DNA of 47,578 nt from Gammaproteobacteria bacterium. GTDB lineage: Bacteria > Pseudomonadota > Gammaproteobacteria > Pseudomonadales > Azotimanducaceae. The notes beneath the pieces are model-generated. The model did not search any database. It was not told the origin of the DNA and worked only from the letters and a program-made list of their open reading frames with translations. Below are positions 15,919-26,623 of this stretch, piece by piece. Location: contig JAPOTD010000106.1 in assembly GCA_026709365.1 (NCBI GenBank), positions 1-47,578 of the forward strand. The letters are read 5' to 3'. Position numbers and translations under genes: made by a program. Within the stretch, counting starts at the first letter, position 1. Every line of letters begins with the position of its first letter.

Positions 15919-16746
15919 GTGGCGGTCGTCAAGGCAAAACCAACCTCCCCCGGCCGGCGCTTCGTCGTCACCGTGGTCAATCCGGACCTGCACAAGGGCG
16001 CGCCGCACAAGCCCCTGCTTAAGGGATTGAGCAAATCCGGGGGCCGCAACAACCACGGTCGCATCACCACCAGGCACCGGGGCGGCGGACACAAGCGGCA
16101 CTATCGAATCATTGACTTCAAGCGCAGCAAGGACGGCGTGCCCGCCCGCGTCGAGCGCCTTGAGTACGACCCCAACCGCACTGCCAACCTTGCGCTGCTC
16201 AAGTACGCGGACGGTGAGCGGCGCTACATCATCGCGCCCAAGGGACTGCGGGCCGACGATCCGGTCATGAGCGGCTCAAGCGCCCCCATTCGCCCCGGCA
16301 ACGCGATGGCCCTGCGCAGCATCCCGGTCGGCAGCGTGGTGCATTGCATCGAACTCAAGCCCGGCAAGGGCGCGCAACTCGCGCGCAGCGCCGGCGCCTC
16401 CGCGCAGCTCGTCGCCCGGGAAGGCAGCTACGCCACCCTGCGCCTGCGCTCGGGGGAGATGCGCCGCGTGCTGGCCGAATGCCGCGCCACGATTGGCGAG
16501 GTGGGCAACAGCGAACACAACCTGCGCTCCCTCGGCAAGGCCGGGGCCAAGCGCTGGCGAGGGGTTCGGCCCACCGTGCGCGGCGTGGCCATGAACCCGG
16601 TGGATCATCCCCACGGCGGCGGCGAGGGCAAGTCGTCGGGCGGCCGGCATCCGGTCTCGCCCTGGGGCGTGCCCACCAAGGGCCACAAAACGCGCAGCAA
16701 CAAGCGCACTGACGGACTTATCGTGCGCCGAAGGACGAGGAGGTAG
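15919..16746 (+). CDS. rplB: 50S ribosomal protein L2
   Basis: L2 is a core protein of the large subunit, needed for subunit association and peptidyl transfer. The 275-residue protein matches the family length. Landmarks are [40 protein letters not shown], and the C-terminal [20 protein letters not shown], which includes the histidine linked to catalysis. The start is GTG 15919, 4 bp after the rplW stop. Confidence 0.97.
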   Translation: MAVVKAKPTSPGRRFVVTVVNPDLHKGAPHKPLLKGLSKSGGRNNHGRITTRHRGGGHKRHYRIIDFKRSKDGVPARVERLEYDPNRTANLALLKYADGERRYIIAPKGLRADDPVMSGSSAPIRPGNAMALRSIPVGSVVHCIELKPGKGAQLARSAGASAQLVAREGSYATLRLRSGEMRRVLAECRATIGEVGNSEHNLRSLGKAGAKRWRGVRPTVRGVAMNPVDHPHGGGEGKSSGGRHPVSPWGVPTKGHKTRSNKRTDGLIVRRRTRR

Positions 16747-16750
16747 GGTC

Positions 16751-17026
16751 ATGCCGAGATCGGTGCGCAAGGGTCCATTCGTCGATCTTCACCTGATGAG
16801 GAAGGTGGATCAGGCTGTGCAGAGCGGCAGCAAGCGGCCCATCAAGACCTGGTCGCGCCGGTCCATGATACTGCCGGACATGGTGGGGCTGACCATCGCC
16901 GTACACAACGGGCGCCAACATGTGCCGATCTTCGTCAGCGAGGAGATGGTCGGCCACAAGCTGGGTGAATTTGCGCCGACGCGAACCTACCGCGGCCATG
17001 CCGCGGACCGCAAGGCGCGCCGGTAG
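16751..17026 (+). CDS. rpsS: 30S ribosomal protein S19
   Basis: S19 lies in the small-subunit head beside S13 and contacts tRNA. The 91-residue protein reads [19 protein letters not shown], with [20 protein letters not shown] and [18 protein letters not shown], all canonical. It starts 4 bp after rplB. A 98-bp gap to rplV follows, the longest spacer in this part of the operon; it holds no recognisable gene. Confidence 0.97.
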   Translation: MPRSVRKGPFVDLHLMRKVDQAVQSGSKRPIKTWSRRSMILPDMVGLTIAVHNGRQHVPIFVSEEMVGHKLGEFAPTRTYRGHAADRKARR

Positions 17027-17124
17027 CGGCTCCCTCGGAGCTGGGCAACCATGAAACGCAGTCAGCAAGCACGCGCCCCCGAAATCGGACGGCCAAGAGC
17101 AAGCGGACCGGAAGGGAGGGATAG

Positions 17125-17463
17125 GTGCTCATGATGGTTTCCGCGACCGCCAGACGGCTTGCCATATCACCGCAGAAGGCCCGCTTGGTCGCTGACCAGG
17201 TGCGCGGGCGACCCTTGGACCAGGCGCTCGGCTTCCTGGGCTTCAGCCCGACGAAGGCGGCGGTGCTGGTGCGCAAGGTGGTGGAATCGGCGATCGCCAA
17301 TGCGGAAAACAACGAGGGTGCGGATGTGGATGAACTTCGGGTTGCGGAGATTCAAGTCAACGAAGGCACCACCCTGAAGCGCATCAAGCCGCGCGCCAAG
17401 GGTCGCGCGGACCGCATCTTCAAGCGCACCAGCCACATTACCGTGACCCTGTCGGACGAATAG
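17125..17463 (+). CDS. rplV: 50S ribosomal protein L22
   Basis: L22 forms part of the exit tunnel; mutations in its loop give macrolide resistance in other species. The 112-residue protein contains [40 protein letters not shown], and [20 protein letters not shown]. The start is uncertain between GTG 17125, with GGAGG 5 bp before it, and the ATGs at 17131 and 17134; spacing favours GTG. It ends 4 bp before rpsC. Confidence 0.95.
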   Translation: MLMMVSATARRLAISPQKARLVADQVRGRPLDQALGFLGFSPTKAAVLVRKVVESAIANAENNEGADVDELRVAEIQVNEGTTLKRIKPRAKGRADRIFKRTSHITVTLSDE

Positions 17464-17467
17464 CAAG

Positions 17468-18127
17468 ATGGGCCAGAAAGTACATCCCACCGGAATCCGA
17501 CTTGGCGTGGTCAAGTCGCACAAGTCCATCTGGTATGCCGACAAGCAGCAGTACTCGGAGTATCTGCTCAAGGATCTGGAGGTGCGCGACTACCTGCGCA
17601 AGCGCCTGTCCCAAGCGTCGGTCAGCGGCATCGAGATCAAGCGTTCGGCGCAGACCGCGCGCATCACCATCCGCACCGCCCGCCCCGGCATCGTCATCGG
17701 CAAGAAGGGCGAGGACGTTGAACGCCTGCGGGTGGACCTGACGGCGATGATGGGGCTGCAGTCCGTACACGTCATCATCGAGGAGATTCGCAAACCCGAG
17801 ATCGACGCCTTGCTGGTGGCGCAGAACGTGGCGCAGCAGTTGGAACGACGGGTGCAATTTCGGCGCGCCATGCGCCGGGTCATCCAAAACGCCATGCGGC
17901 TGGGGGCCCAAGGCATCAAGGTGCGCGTCGCCGGCCGCTTGGGCGGCGCTGAGATTGCCCGCTCGGAGGTTTACCACGAAGGCCGCGTGCCGCTGCACAC
18001 CCTGCGCGCCGACATCGACTATGCCACTTGGGAGGCGCAGACCACCTACGGGGTGCTCGGCATCAAGGTGTGGGTGTTCAAGGGCGAGATTCTGGGTGCG
18101 GAGGATGCGGAGGCGACCGCTGGCTAG
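17468..18127 (+). CDS. rpsC: 30S ribosomal protein S3
   Basis: S3 guards the mRNA entry channel. The 219-residue protein has the N-terminal [20 protein letters not shown], a KH domain with [17 protein letters not shown], and the C-terminal [20 protein letters not shown] followed by [14 protein letters not shown]. It is slightly shorter than the E. coli protein (233) because the variable basic C-terminal tail is brief. Confidence 0.97.
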   Translation: MGQKVHPTGIRLGVVKSHKSIWYADKQQYSEYLLKDLEVRDYLRKRLSQASVSGIEIKRSAQTARITIRTARPGIVIGKKGEDVERLRVDLTAMMGLQSVHVIIEEIRKPEIDALLVAQNVAQQLERRVQFRRAMRRVIQNAMRLGAQGIKVRVAGRLGGAEIARSEVYHEGRVPLHTLRADIDYATWEAQTTYGVLGIKVWVFKGEILGAEDAEATAG

Positions 18128-18196
18128 AGCCGCAGCCGCAGTCCCAAAGGGCGGAAGACGGCGGTGGGCAAAGTTGGCAGGAAGAGTTGAACAGGC

Positions 18197-18613
18197 ATGC
18201 TACAACCGAAACGAACGAAATTCAGAAAGCAGCACAAAGGCCGCAACCGGGGCCTGTCGCATCGCGGCAGTTCGGTCAGCTTTGGCGAATTCGGCCTCAA
18301 GGCCACCAGCCGGGGGCGATTGACCGCGCGCCAAATCGAAGCCGCGCGGCGCGCCATGACCCGGCACGTGCGCCGTGGCGGCAAGATTTGGATTCGCGCC
18401 TTCCCGGACAAGCCCATCACCAAGAAGCCGCTTGAAGTGCGCCAGGGCAAGGGCAAGGGCAGCGTCGAGTACTGGGTTGCCCAAGTGCAGCCGGGACGAA
18501 TCCTCTACGAGATTGAAGGCGTGCCGGAGGATGTGGCGCGGCGAGCCTTTGAATTGGCTGGCGCCAAGCTGCCGTTCTCCACGGCCTTCGCAAAACGCTC
18601 CGTCGCCGCCTAG
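18197..18613 (+). CDS. rplP: 50S ribosomal protein L16
   Basis: L16 organises the A-site region of the large subunit. The 138-residue protein starts [19 protein letters not shown] and contains [40 protein letters not shown] and [20 protein letters not shown]. The spacer from rpsC is 69 bp. The Arg that is hydroxylated in E. coli (Arg81) falls in the conserved [12 protein letters not shown] segment. Confidence 0.97.
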   Translation: MLQPKRTKFRKQHKGRNRGLSHRGSSVSFGEFGLKATSRGRLTARQIEAARRAMTRHVRRGGKIWIRAFPDKPITKKPLEVRQGKGKGSVEYWVAQVQPGRILYEIEGVPEDVARRAFELAGAKLPFSTAFAKRSVAA

Positions 18614-18658
18614 CGCGACCTTACTAAGCGGAAGGATGGATCGAGGTCAGTTAAGGCA

Positions 18659-18889
18659 ATGGACGCAACGCAGTTAAGGGAAATGGCCCAGGATGAGCTC
18701 AAAAGCGAGCTGCTGCGGCTGCGCAAGGAGCACTTCAACCTGCGCATGCAGCGGGCCAGCGGCCAGTTGGGTCAAACCCATCTGGTGCAGGAGACCCGGC
18801 GTGACATCGCCCGGGTCAAGACCATCATGCAAGAGAACGCGTGCGGGGCCGCCGCGCACCGGGGAGCTAACGGGGGAGAAGGCGCATGA
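18659..18889 (+). CDS. rpmC: 50S ribosomal protein L29
   Basis: L29 flanks the tunnel exit next to L23. The 76-residue protein has the two-helix core [40 protein letters not shown] and [11 protein letters not shown]. It is longer than the usual 63 residues because of a Gly/Ala-rich tail ([18 protein letters not shown]) that runs into a 4-bp overlap with rpsQ. The tail looks like a recent read-through extension rather than a domain. Confidence 0.94.
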   Translation: MDATQLREMAQDELKSELLRLRKEHFNLRMQRASGQLGQTHLVQETRRDIARVKTIMQENACGAAAHRGANGGEGA

Positions 18890-19155
18890 CGGAGCCAATC
18901 AAGGCGGGCCGGCGCACGGTTTCCGGGGTCGTCGCCAGCGACCGCATGGACAAGACCATCACTGTTTTGGTGGAACGCAAGGTGCAGCACCCCGTGTACA
19001 GCAAGATCATCCGCCGCTCAACGCGGCTGCATGCCCATGACGAGAGGAATGAGGGCCGCGTCGGCGATACGGTCACCGTGGAGGAGTGCCGCCCGATATC
19101 CAAGACCAAGTCATGGCGGCTGAAATCCGTCGATCAGCGCGCCGCAGTGGCCTGA
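18886..19155 (+). CDS. rpsQ: 30S ribosomal protein S17
   Basis: S17 is a primary 16S-rRNA-binding OB-fold protein. The 89-residue protein has [40 protein letters not shown], and [20 protein letters not shown]. The ATG overlaps the rpmC stop (ATGA), so translation is coupled. rplN follows 15 bp later. Confidence 0.97.
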   Translation: MTEPIKAGRRTVSGVVASDRMDKTITVLVERKVQHPVYSKIIRRSTRLHAHDERNEGRVGDTVTVEECRPISKTKSWRLKSVDQRAAVA

Positions 19156-19170
19156 CGGACATACACGCTC

Positions 19171-19539
19171 ATGATTCAAGCCCAAACCATGTTGGCCATA
19201 GCCGACAACAGCGGCGCGCGGCGGGTGCAGTGCATCAAGGTGCTGGGCGGCTCCCATCGCCGCTACGCCGGCATCGGCGACATCATCAAGGTGGCGGTGA
19301 AGGAGGCCATTCCCCGCGGCCGGGTGCGCAAGGGGCAGGTGATGAACGCGGTGGTGGTGCGCACCCGCAAGGGCGTTCGGCGGACGGACGGCTCGCTGAT
19401 CCGTTTCGATGAGAACGCCGCGGTGCTGCTCAACCAGCAGAACCAGCCGGTGGGAACGCGCATCTTCGGCCCCGTGACCCGGGAGCTGCGCACCGAGCAC
19501 TTCATGCGCATCGTCTCGCTGGCCCCGGAGGTGCTGTAG
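19171..19539 (+). CDS. rplN: 50S ribosomal protein L14
   Basis: L14 sits at the subunit interface and is the usual landing site of the silencing factor RsfS. The 122-residue protein matches the family exactly in length: [40 protein letters not shown], and [20 protein letters not shown]. It is the first gene of the spc-type segment and is followed by an 81-bp spacer holding a tandem repeat. Confidence 0.97.
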   Translation: MIQAQTMLAIADNSGARRVQCIKVLGGSHRRYAGIGDIIKVAVKEAIPRGRVRKGQVMNAVVVRTRKGVRRTDGSLIRFDENAAVLLNQQNQPVGTRIFGPVTRELRTEHFMRIVSLAPEVL

Positions 19540-19565
19540 GCGCGGTGCCTTTGGATCGACAAGGA

Positions 19566-19620
19566 GCGCCTGCGCCTAGATGAAGTCGATTGGCGCCTGC
19601 GGCTAGATTTAAGTGGACTG
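19566..19620 (+). repeat. 27/28-nt tandem duplication in the rplN-rplX spacer
   Basis: GCGCCTGCGCCTAGAT at 19566 and GCGCCTGCGGCTAGAT at 19593 start two adjacent units whose ends (AGTCGATTG and AGTGGACTG) also match. The second unit runs right up to the rplX ATG. Confidence 0.75.
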
Positions 19621-19947
19621 ATGAACAAGATAAGAAAAGACGACGAAGTCATCGTGATTGCCGGGCGCGACCGCGGACGGCGCGGCGAGGTGCTCGAAGT
19701 GCGCCGCGACGGGCGCCTCGTCGTGGCGGGCGTCAATCTGCTCAAGAAGCATCAACGAGGCGACCCGAATCGCGGCCAGCAGGGCGGCATCGTCGAGCGC
19801 GAAGGCCCGATCGACGCTTCCAACGTCGCCATCTGGAATGATGCCGAGCAGCGCGCCGACCGGGTGGGCTTTCGCATTGCGAGCGATGGCGGGAGCGCCG
19901 AGAAGGTCCGCTACTTCAAGTCAACGGGCGAAGTTTTGGATAGCTGA
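19621..19947 (+). CDS. rplX: 50S ribosomal protein L24
   Basis: L24 is one of the two initiators of large-subunit assembly. The 108-residue protein has the KOW motif [20 protein letters not shown] followed by [20 protein letters not shown] and ASNVAIWN. Its immediate upstream sequence is the second copy of a duplicated 27-nt unit, so its ribosome site is weak (AAGTGGA). The stop lies 1 bp before the rplE ATG. Confidence 0.96.
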   Translation: MNKIRKDDEVIVIAGRDRGRRGEVLEVRRDGRLVVAGVNLLKKHQRGDPNRGQQGGIVEREGPIDASNVAIWNDAEQRADRVGFRIASDGGSAEKVRYFKSTGEVLDS

Positions 19948-19948
19948 C

Positions 19949-20497
19949 ATGAGCGGTTTTCTGGAGGACTACCGGGATCGGATCCGCCCCGCCCTCAAGG
20001 AGGAGCTGGGGCTGGCCAGCATCATGCAGGTGCCACGGCTTGAGAAGGTGACCCTGAACATGGGGGTCGGCGAGGCCGTGGGCGACCGCAAGATCATGGA
20101 GGCGGCCGTGGCCGACCTGACGGCCATTTCCGGCCAAAAGCCCATCATCACCAAGGCGCGCAAGTCCGAGGCGGGCTTCAAGATTCGGGACGGCTATCCG
20201 GTGGGCTGCAAGGTGACGTTGCGTCGCCGGCGCATGTACGAGTTCCTGGAGCGGCTGGTGGGCGTGGCCATTCCGCGCATTCGCGACTTCCGCGGCTTGA
20301 ATCCCAAGTCGTTCGACGGGCGGGGCAACTTCTCCATGGGCATCGTTGAGCAAATCGTGTTTGCTGAAATCGACTACGACAAGATCGACAAGATTCGCGG
20401 CCTTGACATCACCGTGACCACCACCGCCGCCACCGATGCCGAGGCCTTGGCCTTGCTGCGGCAGTTCAATTTCCCATTCCGGCAGCCGGCGGCCTAA
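19949..20497 (+). CDS. rplE: 50S ribosomal protein L5
   Basis: L5 binds 5S rRNA and contacts P-site tRNA. The 182-residue protein has [79 protein letters not shown] and a normal C-terminus ([11 protein letters not shown]). I chose ATG 19949, which follows the rplX stop by one base. A longer frame upstream is the shifted reading of rplX. Confidence 0.97.
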   Translation: MSGFLEDYRDRIRPALKEELGLASIMQVPRLEKVTLNMGVGEAVGDRKIMEAAVADLTAISGQKPIITKARKSEAGFKIRDGYPVGCKVTLRRRRMYEFLERLVGVAIPRIRDFRGLNPKSFDGRGNFSMGIVEQIVFAEIDYDKIDKIRGLDITVTTTAATDAEALALLRQFNFPFRQPAA

Positions 20498-20547
20498 GGC
20501 CAAGCGGCGTCGCCATCAACCCAGCATCAGCACAGCGGATCAAGATC

Positions 20548-20853
20548 ATGGCAAAGGCATCGATGATTGAGCGGGAGAGGAAGCGAGCCAAGGTGGCCGC
20601 CCGCTACCAGGCCAAGCGCGCCCAGCTCAAGGCCGTCATCAACAATCGCAACCTATCCGATGACGAGCATTGGGAGGCTCAGCTGAAGCTTCAGAAGCTG
20701 CCGCGCAACGCCTCGCCCGTCCGTCGGCAGCGCCGCTGCGGGCTGACTGGCCGGCCCCACGGCGTGTATCGAAAGTTTGGCCTGGGCCGCAACAAGCTGC
20801 GCGAGGCGGCCATGCGCGGCGACGTGCCGGGCTTGGTCAAGGCGAGTTGGTAG
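20548..20853 (+). CDS. rpsN: 30S ribosomal protein S14 (zinc-free type)
   Basis: S14 lies in the small-subunit head. The 101-residue length and the lack of a CxxC pair place it in the zinc-independent long class typical of Proteobacteria. Motifs are [40 protein letters not shown] and [20 protein letters not shown]. It sits between rplE and rpsH as usual. Confidence 0.97.
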   Translation: MAKASMIERERKRAKVAARYQAKRAQLKAVINNRNLSDDEHWEAQLKLQKLPRNASPVRRQRRCGLTGRPHGVYRKFGLGRNKLREAAMRGDVPGLVKASW

Positions 20854-20862
20854 GAGCATTCC

Positions 20863-21255
20863 ATGACCATGCAGGATCCCATCGCCGACCTCCTCACTCG
20901 GGTGCGCAACGCCCAGAGCGTCGGCCACCCGGAAGTGGCCATGCCGCACTCCAAGGCCAAGGCCGCCATCTGCGAGGTGCTTGAGCAGGAAGGCTACATC
21001 CAAGGCTTCAGCGTCAGCGGGGAAGGCAAGCGGGAGCTTAAGGTGCAACTCAAGTATCACGCCGGGGAGCCGGTCATTGCGGAAATTCACCGGGTCAGCC
21101 GACCCGGGCTGCGAATCTACAAGGGCAAGGCGGAACTGCCCAAGGTGCGCGGCGGATTGGGCGTCGCCATCGTCAGCACCAGCAAGGGCTTGATGACCGA
21201 CCGCCGCGCGCGCCGGCTCGGCGTCGGCGGCGAAGTCCTGTGTACGGTGTTTTAG
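20863..21255 (+). CDS. rpsH: 30S ribosomal protein S8
   Basis: S8 binds the central domain of 16S rRNA; in E. coli it represses the spc operon by binding near rplE. The 130-residue protein reads [39 protein letters not shown] and [20 protein letters not shown]. An alternative ATG lies two codons in. It is followed by rplF after 3 bp. Confidence 0.97.
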   Translation: MTMQDPIADLLTRVRNAQSVGHPEVAMPHSKAKAAICEVLEQEGYIQGFSVSGEGKRELKVQLKYHAGEPVIAEIHRVSRPGLRIYKGKAELPKVRGGLGVAIVSTSKGLMTDRRARRLGVGGEVLCTVF

Positions 21256-21258
21256 CGG

Positions 21259-21792
21259 ATGTCACGGATAGCCGACAATCCAGTTGCCGTGCCGGAAGGC
21301 GTGGAGGCGGCCATCAGCGGCGCCAACATCCGGGTGTCCGGCGCCAAGGGCACCTTGGAGGCGACGGTGCATCCGTCCGTCGAGGTCGCTCAGGACAACG
21401 GCGTTCTGCGCTTCAAGGCCCGCTCGAAGTCCAAGAGCGCCAAGGCCTTGGCGGGCACCACCCGCTCCTTGGTCAACAACATGGTGCTGGGCGTCAGTGC
21501 CGGCTTCGAGAAGCGGCTGCAGCTGCAAGGGGTGGGCTATCGCGCGGCGGTCAAGGGGGGGACGCTGACCCTGCAGCTGGGCTTCTCCCACCCGGTGGAG
21601 TACCCGTTGCCCGAAGGGGTTAGCGCGCAGACGCCCAGCCAAACGGAAATCGTCATTTCGGGTGCTGACAAGCAGCTGGTCGGCCAGGTGAGCGCGGAGA
21701 TTCGCAGCTTCCGGCCGCCGGAGCCCTACAAGGGCAAGGGCGTGCGCTATCTGGGCGAGCAGGTGCGGCGCAAGGAAGCCAAGAAGAAGTAG
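21259..21792 (+). CDS. rplF: 50S ribosomal protein L6
   Basis: L6 lies near the factor-binding centre. The 177-residue protein equals the E. coli length and keeps [60 protein letters not shown], and the C-terminal [20 protein letters not shown]. The KEAKKK tail is normal. Confidence 0.97.
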   Translation: MSRIADNPVAVPEGVEAAISGANIRVSGAKGTLEATVHPSVEVAQDNGVLRFKARSKSKSAKALAGTTRSLVNNMVLGVSAGFEKRLQLQGVGYRAAVKGGTLTLQLGFSHPVEYPLPEGVSAQTPSQTEIVISGADKQLVGQVSAEIRSFRPPEPYKGKGVRYLGEQVRRKEAKKK

Positions 21793-21831
21793 TGGCAGGG
21801 CTTGGACGGCAGAAAAGCGGAGAGCAGAGGC

Positions 21832-22182
21832 ATGATCAGCAAGAAACAGGCAAGGCTGCGCCGGGCGCGTCGAGGGCGCATGAAGATGCGCGAGCTCGGC
21901 GTCAGTCGCTTGACCGTCAACCGCTCGCCGCGCCACATTTACGCCCAAGTGCTGTCGGCCGATGGCGCCAACGTCCTGGCGCAAGCCTCCACCCTTGATG
22001 GGAACCTGCGCGCGGGGGCCACCGGCAACGTGGACGCAGCCGCCAAGGTGGGGGCGCTGGTTGCCGAACGAGCCCGGGCGGCGGGCATCAGCCGGGTCGC
22101 CTTCGACCGTTCCGGGTACAAGTTCCACGGGCGCGTGAAGGCGCTTGCCGAAGCGGCCCGGGCTGGGGGATTGGAGTTCTAA
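21832..22182 (+). CDS. rplR: 50S ribosomal protein L18
   Basis: L18 binds 5S rRNA in the central protuberance. I chose ATG 21832, which gives [20 protein letters not shown] and 116 residues, close to the usual 117; AGAGG precedes it. The frame from 21802 adds ten atypical residues. Conserved stretches are [19 protein letters not shown] and [20 protein letters not shown]. The stop is 1 bp before the rpsE start. Confidence 0.96.
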   Translation: MISKKQARLRRARRGRMKMRELGVSRLTVNRSPRHIYAQVLSADGANVLAQASTLDGNLRAGATGNVDAAAKVGALVAERARAAGISRVAFDRSGYKFHGRVKALAEAARAGGLEF

Positions 22183-22183
22183 C

Positions 22184-22687
22184 GTGGCTTATACAGAGGA
22201 AATTCGCGAAGAGGGCCTGCTGGAGAAGACGGTTCGCGTGAACCGGGTGGCGAAGGCCGTCAAGGGCGGCCGGCTGTTCGGCTTCACTGCCCTGACCGTG
22301 GTGGGTGACGGCAAGGGCAAGGTCGGGTTCGGGCGCGGCAAGGCCCGGGAGGTGCCGGTCGCCATTCAAAAGGCCATGGAAGTCGCCCGCCGCAACATGG
22401 TGGACATCGAACTCAACGGCTCCACCATCTGGTATGCGCTCACGGAACGCCATGGCGCGTCGAAGGTCTATATGCAACCCGCCTCCGAAGGCACCGGCAT
22501 CATTGCCGGCGGCGCCATGCGCGCCGTTCTGGAAGCGGCGGGGGTGCATAACGTGTTGGCCAAGTGCTACGGCTCCACCAACCCGGACAACGTGGTGCGG
22601 GCGACCTTCAATGCCCTGACGAACATGCGCTCCCCAGCGGTCATTGCGGAAAAGCGGGGCAAGAGCGTCGAGGAAATCACCGTCTAG
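22184..22687 (+). CDS. rpsE: 30S ribosomal protein S5
   Basis: S5 helps decoding fidelity and mRNA unwinding. The start is GTG 22184, which gives 167 residues, the E. coli length; the longer frame from 22145 is inside rplR. Motifs are [60 protein letters not shown], and [19 protein letters not shown]. It is canonical throughout. Confidence 0.97.
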   Translation: MAYTEEIREEGLLEKTVRVNRVAKAVKGGRLFGFTALTVVGDGKGKVGFGRGKAREVPVAIQKAMEVARRNMVDIELNGSTIWYALTERHGASKVYMQPASEGTGIIAGGAMRAVLEAAGVHNVLAKCYGSTNPDNVVRATFNALTNMRSPAVIAEKRGKSVEEITV

Positions 22688-22723
22688 CGCACGGGCGCCA
22701 GCACGGCAGGCACGGCAGCAACC

Positions 22724-22933
22724 ATGGCAGAAGACAACGCCAACGCGACCAGCGGCAAGCGGATGATCCGGGTGACCCAAGTCAAGAGCGCCGCCGGACG
22801 CCTCAAGCGGCACAAGGCCTGCGTGGCGGGCTTGGGGCTGCGCCGAATCGGCCACACCGTGGAGGTGGAGGACACCCCGGCGGTGCGCGGCATGATCAAC
22901 CGGGTCAGCTACATGGTCCGAGTGTCCGAGTAG
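22724..22933 (+). CDS. rpmD: 50S ribosomal protein L30
   Basis: A small large-subunit protein of 69 residues. The L30 core is clear: [39 protein letters not shown], and [11 protein letters not shown]. The first dozen residues ([12 protein letters not shown]) are a hydrophilic extension beyond the E. coli start. A 106-bp gap to rplO follows. Confidence 0.95.
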   Translation: MAEDNANATSGKRMIRVTQVKSAAGRLKRHKACVAGLGLRRIGHTVEVEDTPAVRGMINRVSYMVRVSE

Positions 22934-23039
22934 TTGGGGATGAACGCGGCGATGCCTTTAGAGCAACGGCAGGACGGCGGACGGGCGCGAAGCCGGCTGA
23001 TTCGGCAACCGTTTCCCGCCAATTGGAGGTATGGGAGTC

Positions 23040-23480
23040 ATGCGCATCAATGACCTACATCCAGCTCCGGGCAGCAGGCGCGCCAAGCGGCGCGTCGGAC
23101 GGGGCCCCGGCTCCGGCCGCGGCAAGACCTCGGGCCGAGGCCAAAAAGGCCAAAAGGCCCGCTCCGGAGGCGGTGTGCCGCCCGGCTTTGAAGGCGGGCA
23201 GCTACCCTTGCAGATGCGGGTGCCCAAGTTCGGCTTCCGCTCCCGGGTCGGCGCGTCCACCGCCGAGGTTCGGCTGGGTGAATTGGCCCGCATCGAGGGC
23301 GATGTGGTGGACTTGGCGCAGCTTAAGGCCGCCAACCTCGTGCGCCGCGACATGAAGCGGGCGCGCATCATGCTCTCCGGGCGAATTGAGCGGCCCCTCA
23401 CCGTGCGCGGCAAGGACGTTCACGTCACCCGAGGCGCGGCGGCGGCCATTGCGGCGGCGGGAGGCACTGTCGAGCCCTGA
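23040..23480 (+). CDS. rplO: 50S ribosomal protein L15
   Basis: L15 is a late-assembly protein. I chose ATG 23040 ([20 protein letters not shown]), giving 146 residues; ATG 23031 in the same frame sits only one base after the GGAGG site. Conserved parts are [38 protein letters not shown] and the C-terminal [18 protein letters not shown]. The secY gene follows. Confidence 0.96.
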   Translation: MRINDLHPAPGSRRAKRRVGRGPGSGRGKTSGRGQKGQKARSGGGVPPGFEGGQLPLQMRVPKFGFRSRVGASTAEVRLGELARIEGDVVDLAQLKAANLVRRDMKRARIMLSGRIERPLTVRGKDVHVTRGAAAAIAAAGGTVEP

Positions 23481-23522
23481 GCGCGTCCCTTGGCGGGGAA
23501 TGCAATCGACTAGAGCAGGAAC

Positions 23523-24845
<1,323 letters not shown>

Positions 24846-24894
24846 CCGACGGCGATGGTCGATTAACCGTGGATGAATGCAAGGAAGCGTGAAA

Positions 24895-25011
24895 ATGAAA
24901 GTCCGGGCATCAGTCAAGAGAATCTGCCGCAACTGCAAGATCGTGCGGCGCAAGGGCGTGGTGCGGGTGATTTGCAGCGCGGAGCCGCGGCACAAGCAAA
25001 GGCAGGGATGA
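24895..25011 (+). CDS. rpmJ: 50S ribosomal protein L36 (zinc-ribbon type)
   Basis: A 38-residue protein, [20 protein letters not shown] and onward, ending RHKQRQG. The zinc-ribbon ligands Cys11, Cys14, Cys27 and His33 are present, so this is the zinc-binding form. It lies in its usual place between secY and rpsM. It is too short to be found by length-filtered gene calling. GGAAG precedes the ATG by about 9 bp. Confidence 0.95.
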   Translation: MKVRASVKRICRNCKIVRRKGVVRVICSAEPRHKQRQG

Positions 25012-25023
25012 GGTTGGAACGAG

Positions 25024-25077
25024 GTTACCAAGACGCAATGGGTCGCCAAGACGCAATGGTTCACGAAGACGCAAGGG
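25024..25077 (+). repeat. 18-nt tandem repeat, three units, in the rpmJ-rpsM spacer
   Basis: Units start at 25024, 25042 and 25060 and share CCAAGACGCAATGG or a close variant (the third reads CGAAGACGCAAGGG). They fill most of the 76-bp gap ahead of rpsM. No function is evident. Confidence 0.85.
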
Positions 25078-25087
25078 AAGGAACATC

Positions 25088-25444
25088 ATGGCCCGGATAG
25101 CTGGGGTCAACATCCCCGACAACAAACACGCCGGCGTATCGCTCACCTACATCTTTGGCGTGGGGCGCACGTCCGCCGCCCGCCTTTGCGATGCCGCCGG
25201 GGTCAACCCGGAGCAGCGGATTCAGGAGCTGTCCGAAGCGGACCTTGATGCGCTGCGCTCCGAAGTGGCCAAGATGTCCGTGGAGGGCGATCTGCGGCGC
25301 GAGGTGAACATGAACATCAAGCGCCTGATGGATCTGGGCTGCTATCGGGGCATGCGGCATCGACGGGGGCTGCCGGTGAGCGGACAGCGCACCCGCACCA
25401 ACGCCCGCACCCGCAAAGGCCCCCGGCGGCCCATCCGCAAGTAA
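25088..25444 (+). CDS. rpsM: 30S ribosomal protein S13
   Basis: S13 sits at the top of the small-subunit head and bridges to the large subunit. The 118-residue protein reads [59 protein letters not shown] and [20 protein letters not shown]. It is the first gene of the alpha-type segment, and AAGGAA precedes the ATG. Confidence 0.97.
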   Translation: MARIAGVNIPDNKHAGVSLTYIFGVGRTSAARLCDAAGVNPEQRIQELSEADLDALRSEVAKMSVEGDLRREVNMNIKRLMDLGCYRGMRHRRGLPVSGQRTRTNARTRKGPRRPIRK

Positions 25445-25461
25445 CCGAAGCAGGCAGCGAC

Positions 25462-25836
25462 ATGGCTGAGCGAAAGAAAACCAAGCGCATCGTGACCGAC
25501 GGCGTGGCCCACGTCCACGCGTCGTTCAACAATACCATCATCACCATCGCCGATCGTCAGGGCAACGCCCTGTGCTGGACCACGGCTGGTGGTTCGGGGT
25601 TCCGGGGTTCGCGCAAGAGCACCCCGTTCGCCGCCCAAGTGGCCGCCGAGCGCGTCAGCGCCATGGCCACGGACATGGGCATGAAGAGCGTCGATGTGCT
25701 GGTCAAGGGCCCGGGGCCGGGGCGGGAGTCCGCGGTGCGGGCGATGAACGCCGCGGGGCTGCGCATCAACAGCATCGCCGACGTCACCCCGATTCCGCAC
25801 AACGGCTGCCGGCCGCGCAAGCGGCGGCGCGGCTGA
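25462..25836 (+). CDS. rpsK: 30S ribosomal protein S11
   Basis: S11 lines the platform and the mRNA exit. The 124-residue protein has [60 protein letters not shown] and [16 protein letters not shown]. The last codons and the stop are part of a directly repeated 23/24-nt unit that continues into the spacer. Confidence 0.97.
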   Translation: MAERKKTKRIVTDGVAHVHASFNNTIITIADRQGNALCWTTAGGSGFRGSRKSTPFAAQVAAERVSAMATDMGMKSVDVLVKGPGPGRESAVRAMNAAGLRINSIADVTPIPHNGCRPRKRRRG

Positions 25837-25873
25837 TGCCGCCAAGGCAGGCGCGGCTGATGCCGCCAGGCAG
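25827..25873 (+). repeat. Duplicated rpsK 3' end
   Basis: GCGCGGCTGATGCCGCC begins at 25827 and again at 25851; each copy continues with AAGGCAG or AGGCAG. The first copy contains the true rpsK stop (TGA 25834-25836) and the second repeats it in the spacer. A weaker third trace (GGCTGACGGCAGC) follows. Confidence 0.8.
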
Positions 25874-25915
25874 GCTAGGCTGACGGCAGCGGCAGAGAAC
25901 GCTTAAGAGGAAAGC

Positions 25916-26548
25916 ATGGCTCGATACACAGGACCGAAACTAAAGCTGTCCCGCCGGGAGGGCACCGATCTCTTTCTGAAGAGCGGCGTGCGGCCGATCG
26001 ATTCCAAGGCCAAGATCGACCAGCCGCCGGGCGAACACGGCGTCCGCCGCGGGCGGCCCTCCGACTACGCGGTGCAGCTGCGCGAAAAGCAAAAGGTGCG
26101 CCGCCTCTATGGGGTGCTCGAGAAGCAGTTCCGCAACTACTACAAGCGGGCCGATCGGCAGCGCGGGGCCACCGGCGAAAACCTCCTGCGCCTGCTCGAA
26201 GGCCGCCTCGACAATGTGGTGTACCGCATGGGCTTCGGCTCCACTCGGGCCGAAGCGCGGCAACTGGTTTCGCACAAGGGCATCACGGTCAACGGCAAGG
26301 GCGTCAACATTCCGTCCTATCAGGTCAGCGCCGGGGACGTGATCGGACTCACCGGCAAGGCCGGCCAGCAACTCAGGGTTCAAGCCGCGCTGCAAATCGC
26401 CGCCCAACGGGCGCCCGTCGATTGGGTGGACACCGACGCGGACGTCGAGGGCGGCAAGGTCGAGGGCGTGTATCGGCGTCCCCCCGACCGCAACGAGTTG
26501 CCAAGCGAAATCAATGAGAACCTCATCGTGGAGTTGTACTCCAAGTAA
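25916..26548 (+). CDS. rpsD: 30S ribosomal protein S4 (zinc-free type)
   Basis: S4 nucleates small-subunit assembly, and in E. coli it represses the alpha operon. The 210-residue protein has [20 protein letters not shown], the zinc-free N-domain ([19 protein letters not shown]), and the S4 RNA-binding domain ([39 protein letters not shown]). It ends [11 protein letters not shown], the typical C-terminus. Confidence 0.97.
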   Translation: MARYTGPKLKLSRREGTDLFLKSGVRPIDSKAKIDQPPGEHGVRRGRPSDYAVQLREKQKVRRLYGVLEKQFRNYYKRADRQRGATGENLLRLLEGRLDNVVYRMGFGSTRAEARQLVSHKGITVNGKGVNIPSYQVSAGDVIGLTGKAGQQLRVQAALQIAAQRAPVDWVDTDADVEGGKVEGVYRRPPDRNELPSEINENLIVELYSK

Positions 26549-26623
26549 CGGGAAGCCGTGCCAAGCGCCCCAAGGAATGGGCGCTCAGCCGAATCAAGCC
26601 GTCGCAGGAAACCGGAGAAAATC

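Noticed and set aside
17051-17130. Short ORF MKRSQQARAPEIGRP in the rpsS-rplV spacer
   Set aside because: No ribosome site or homology pattern; it reads into the rplV start in another frame.
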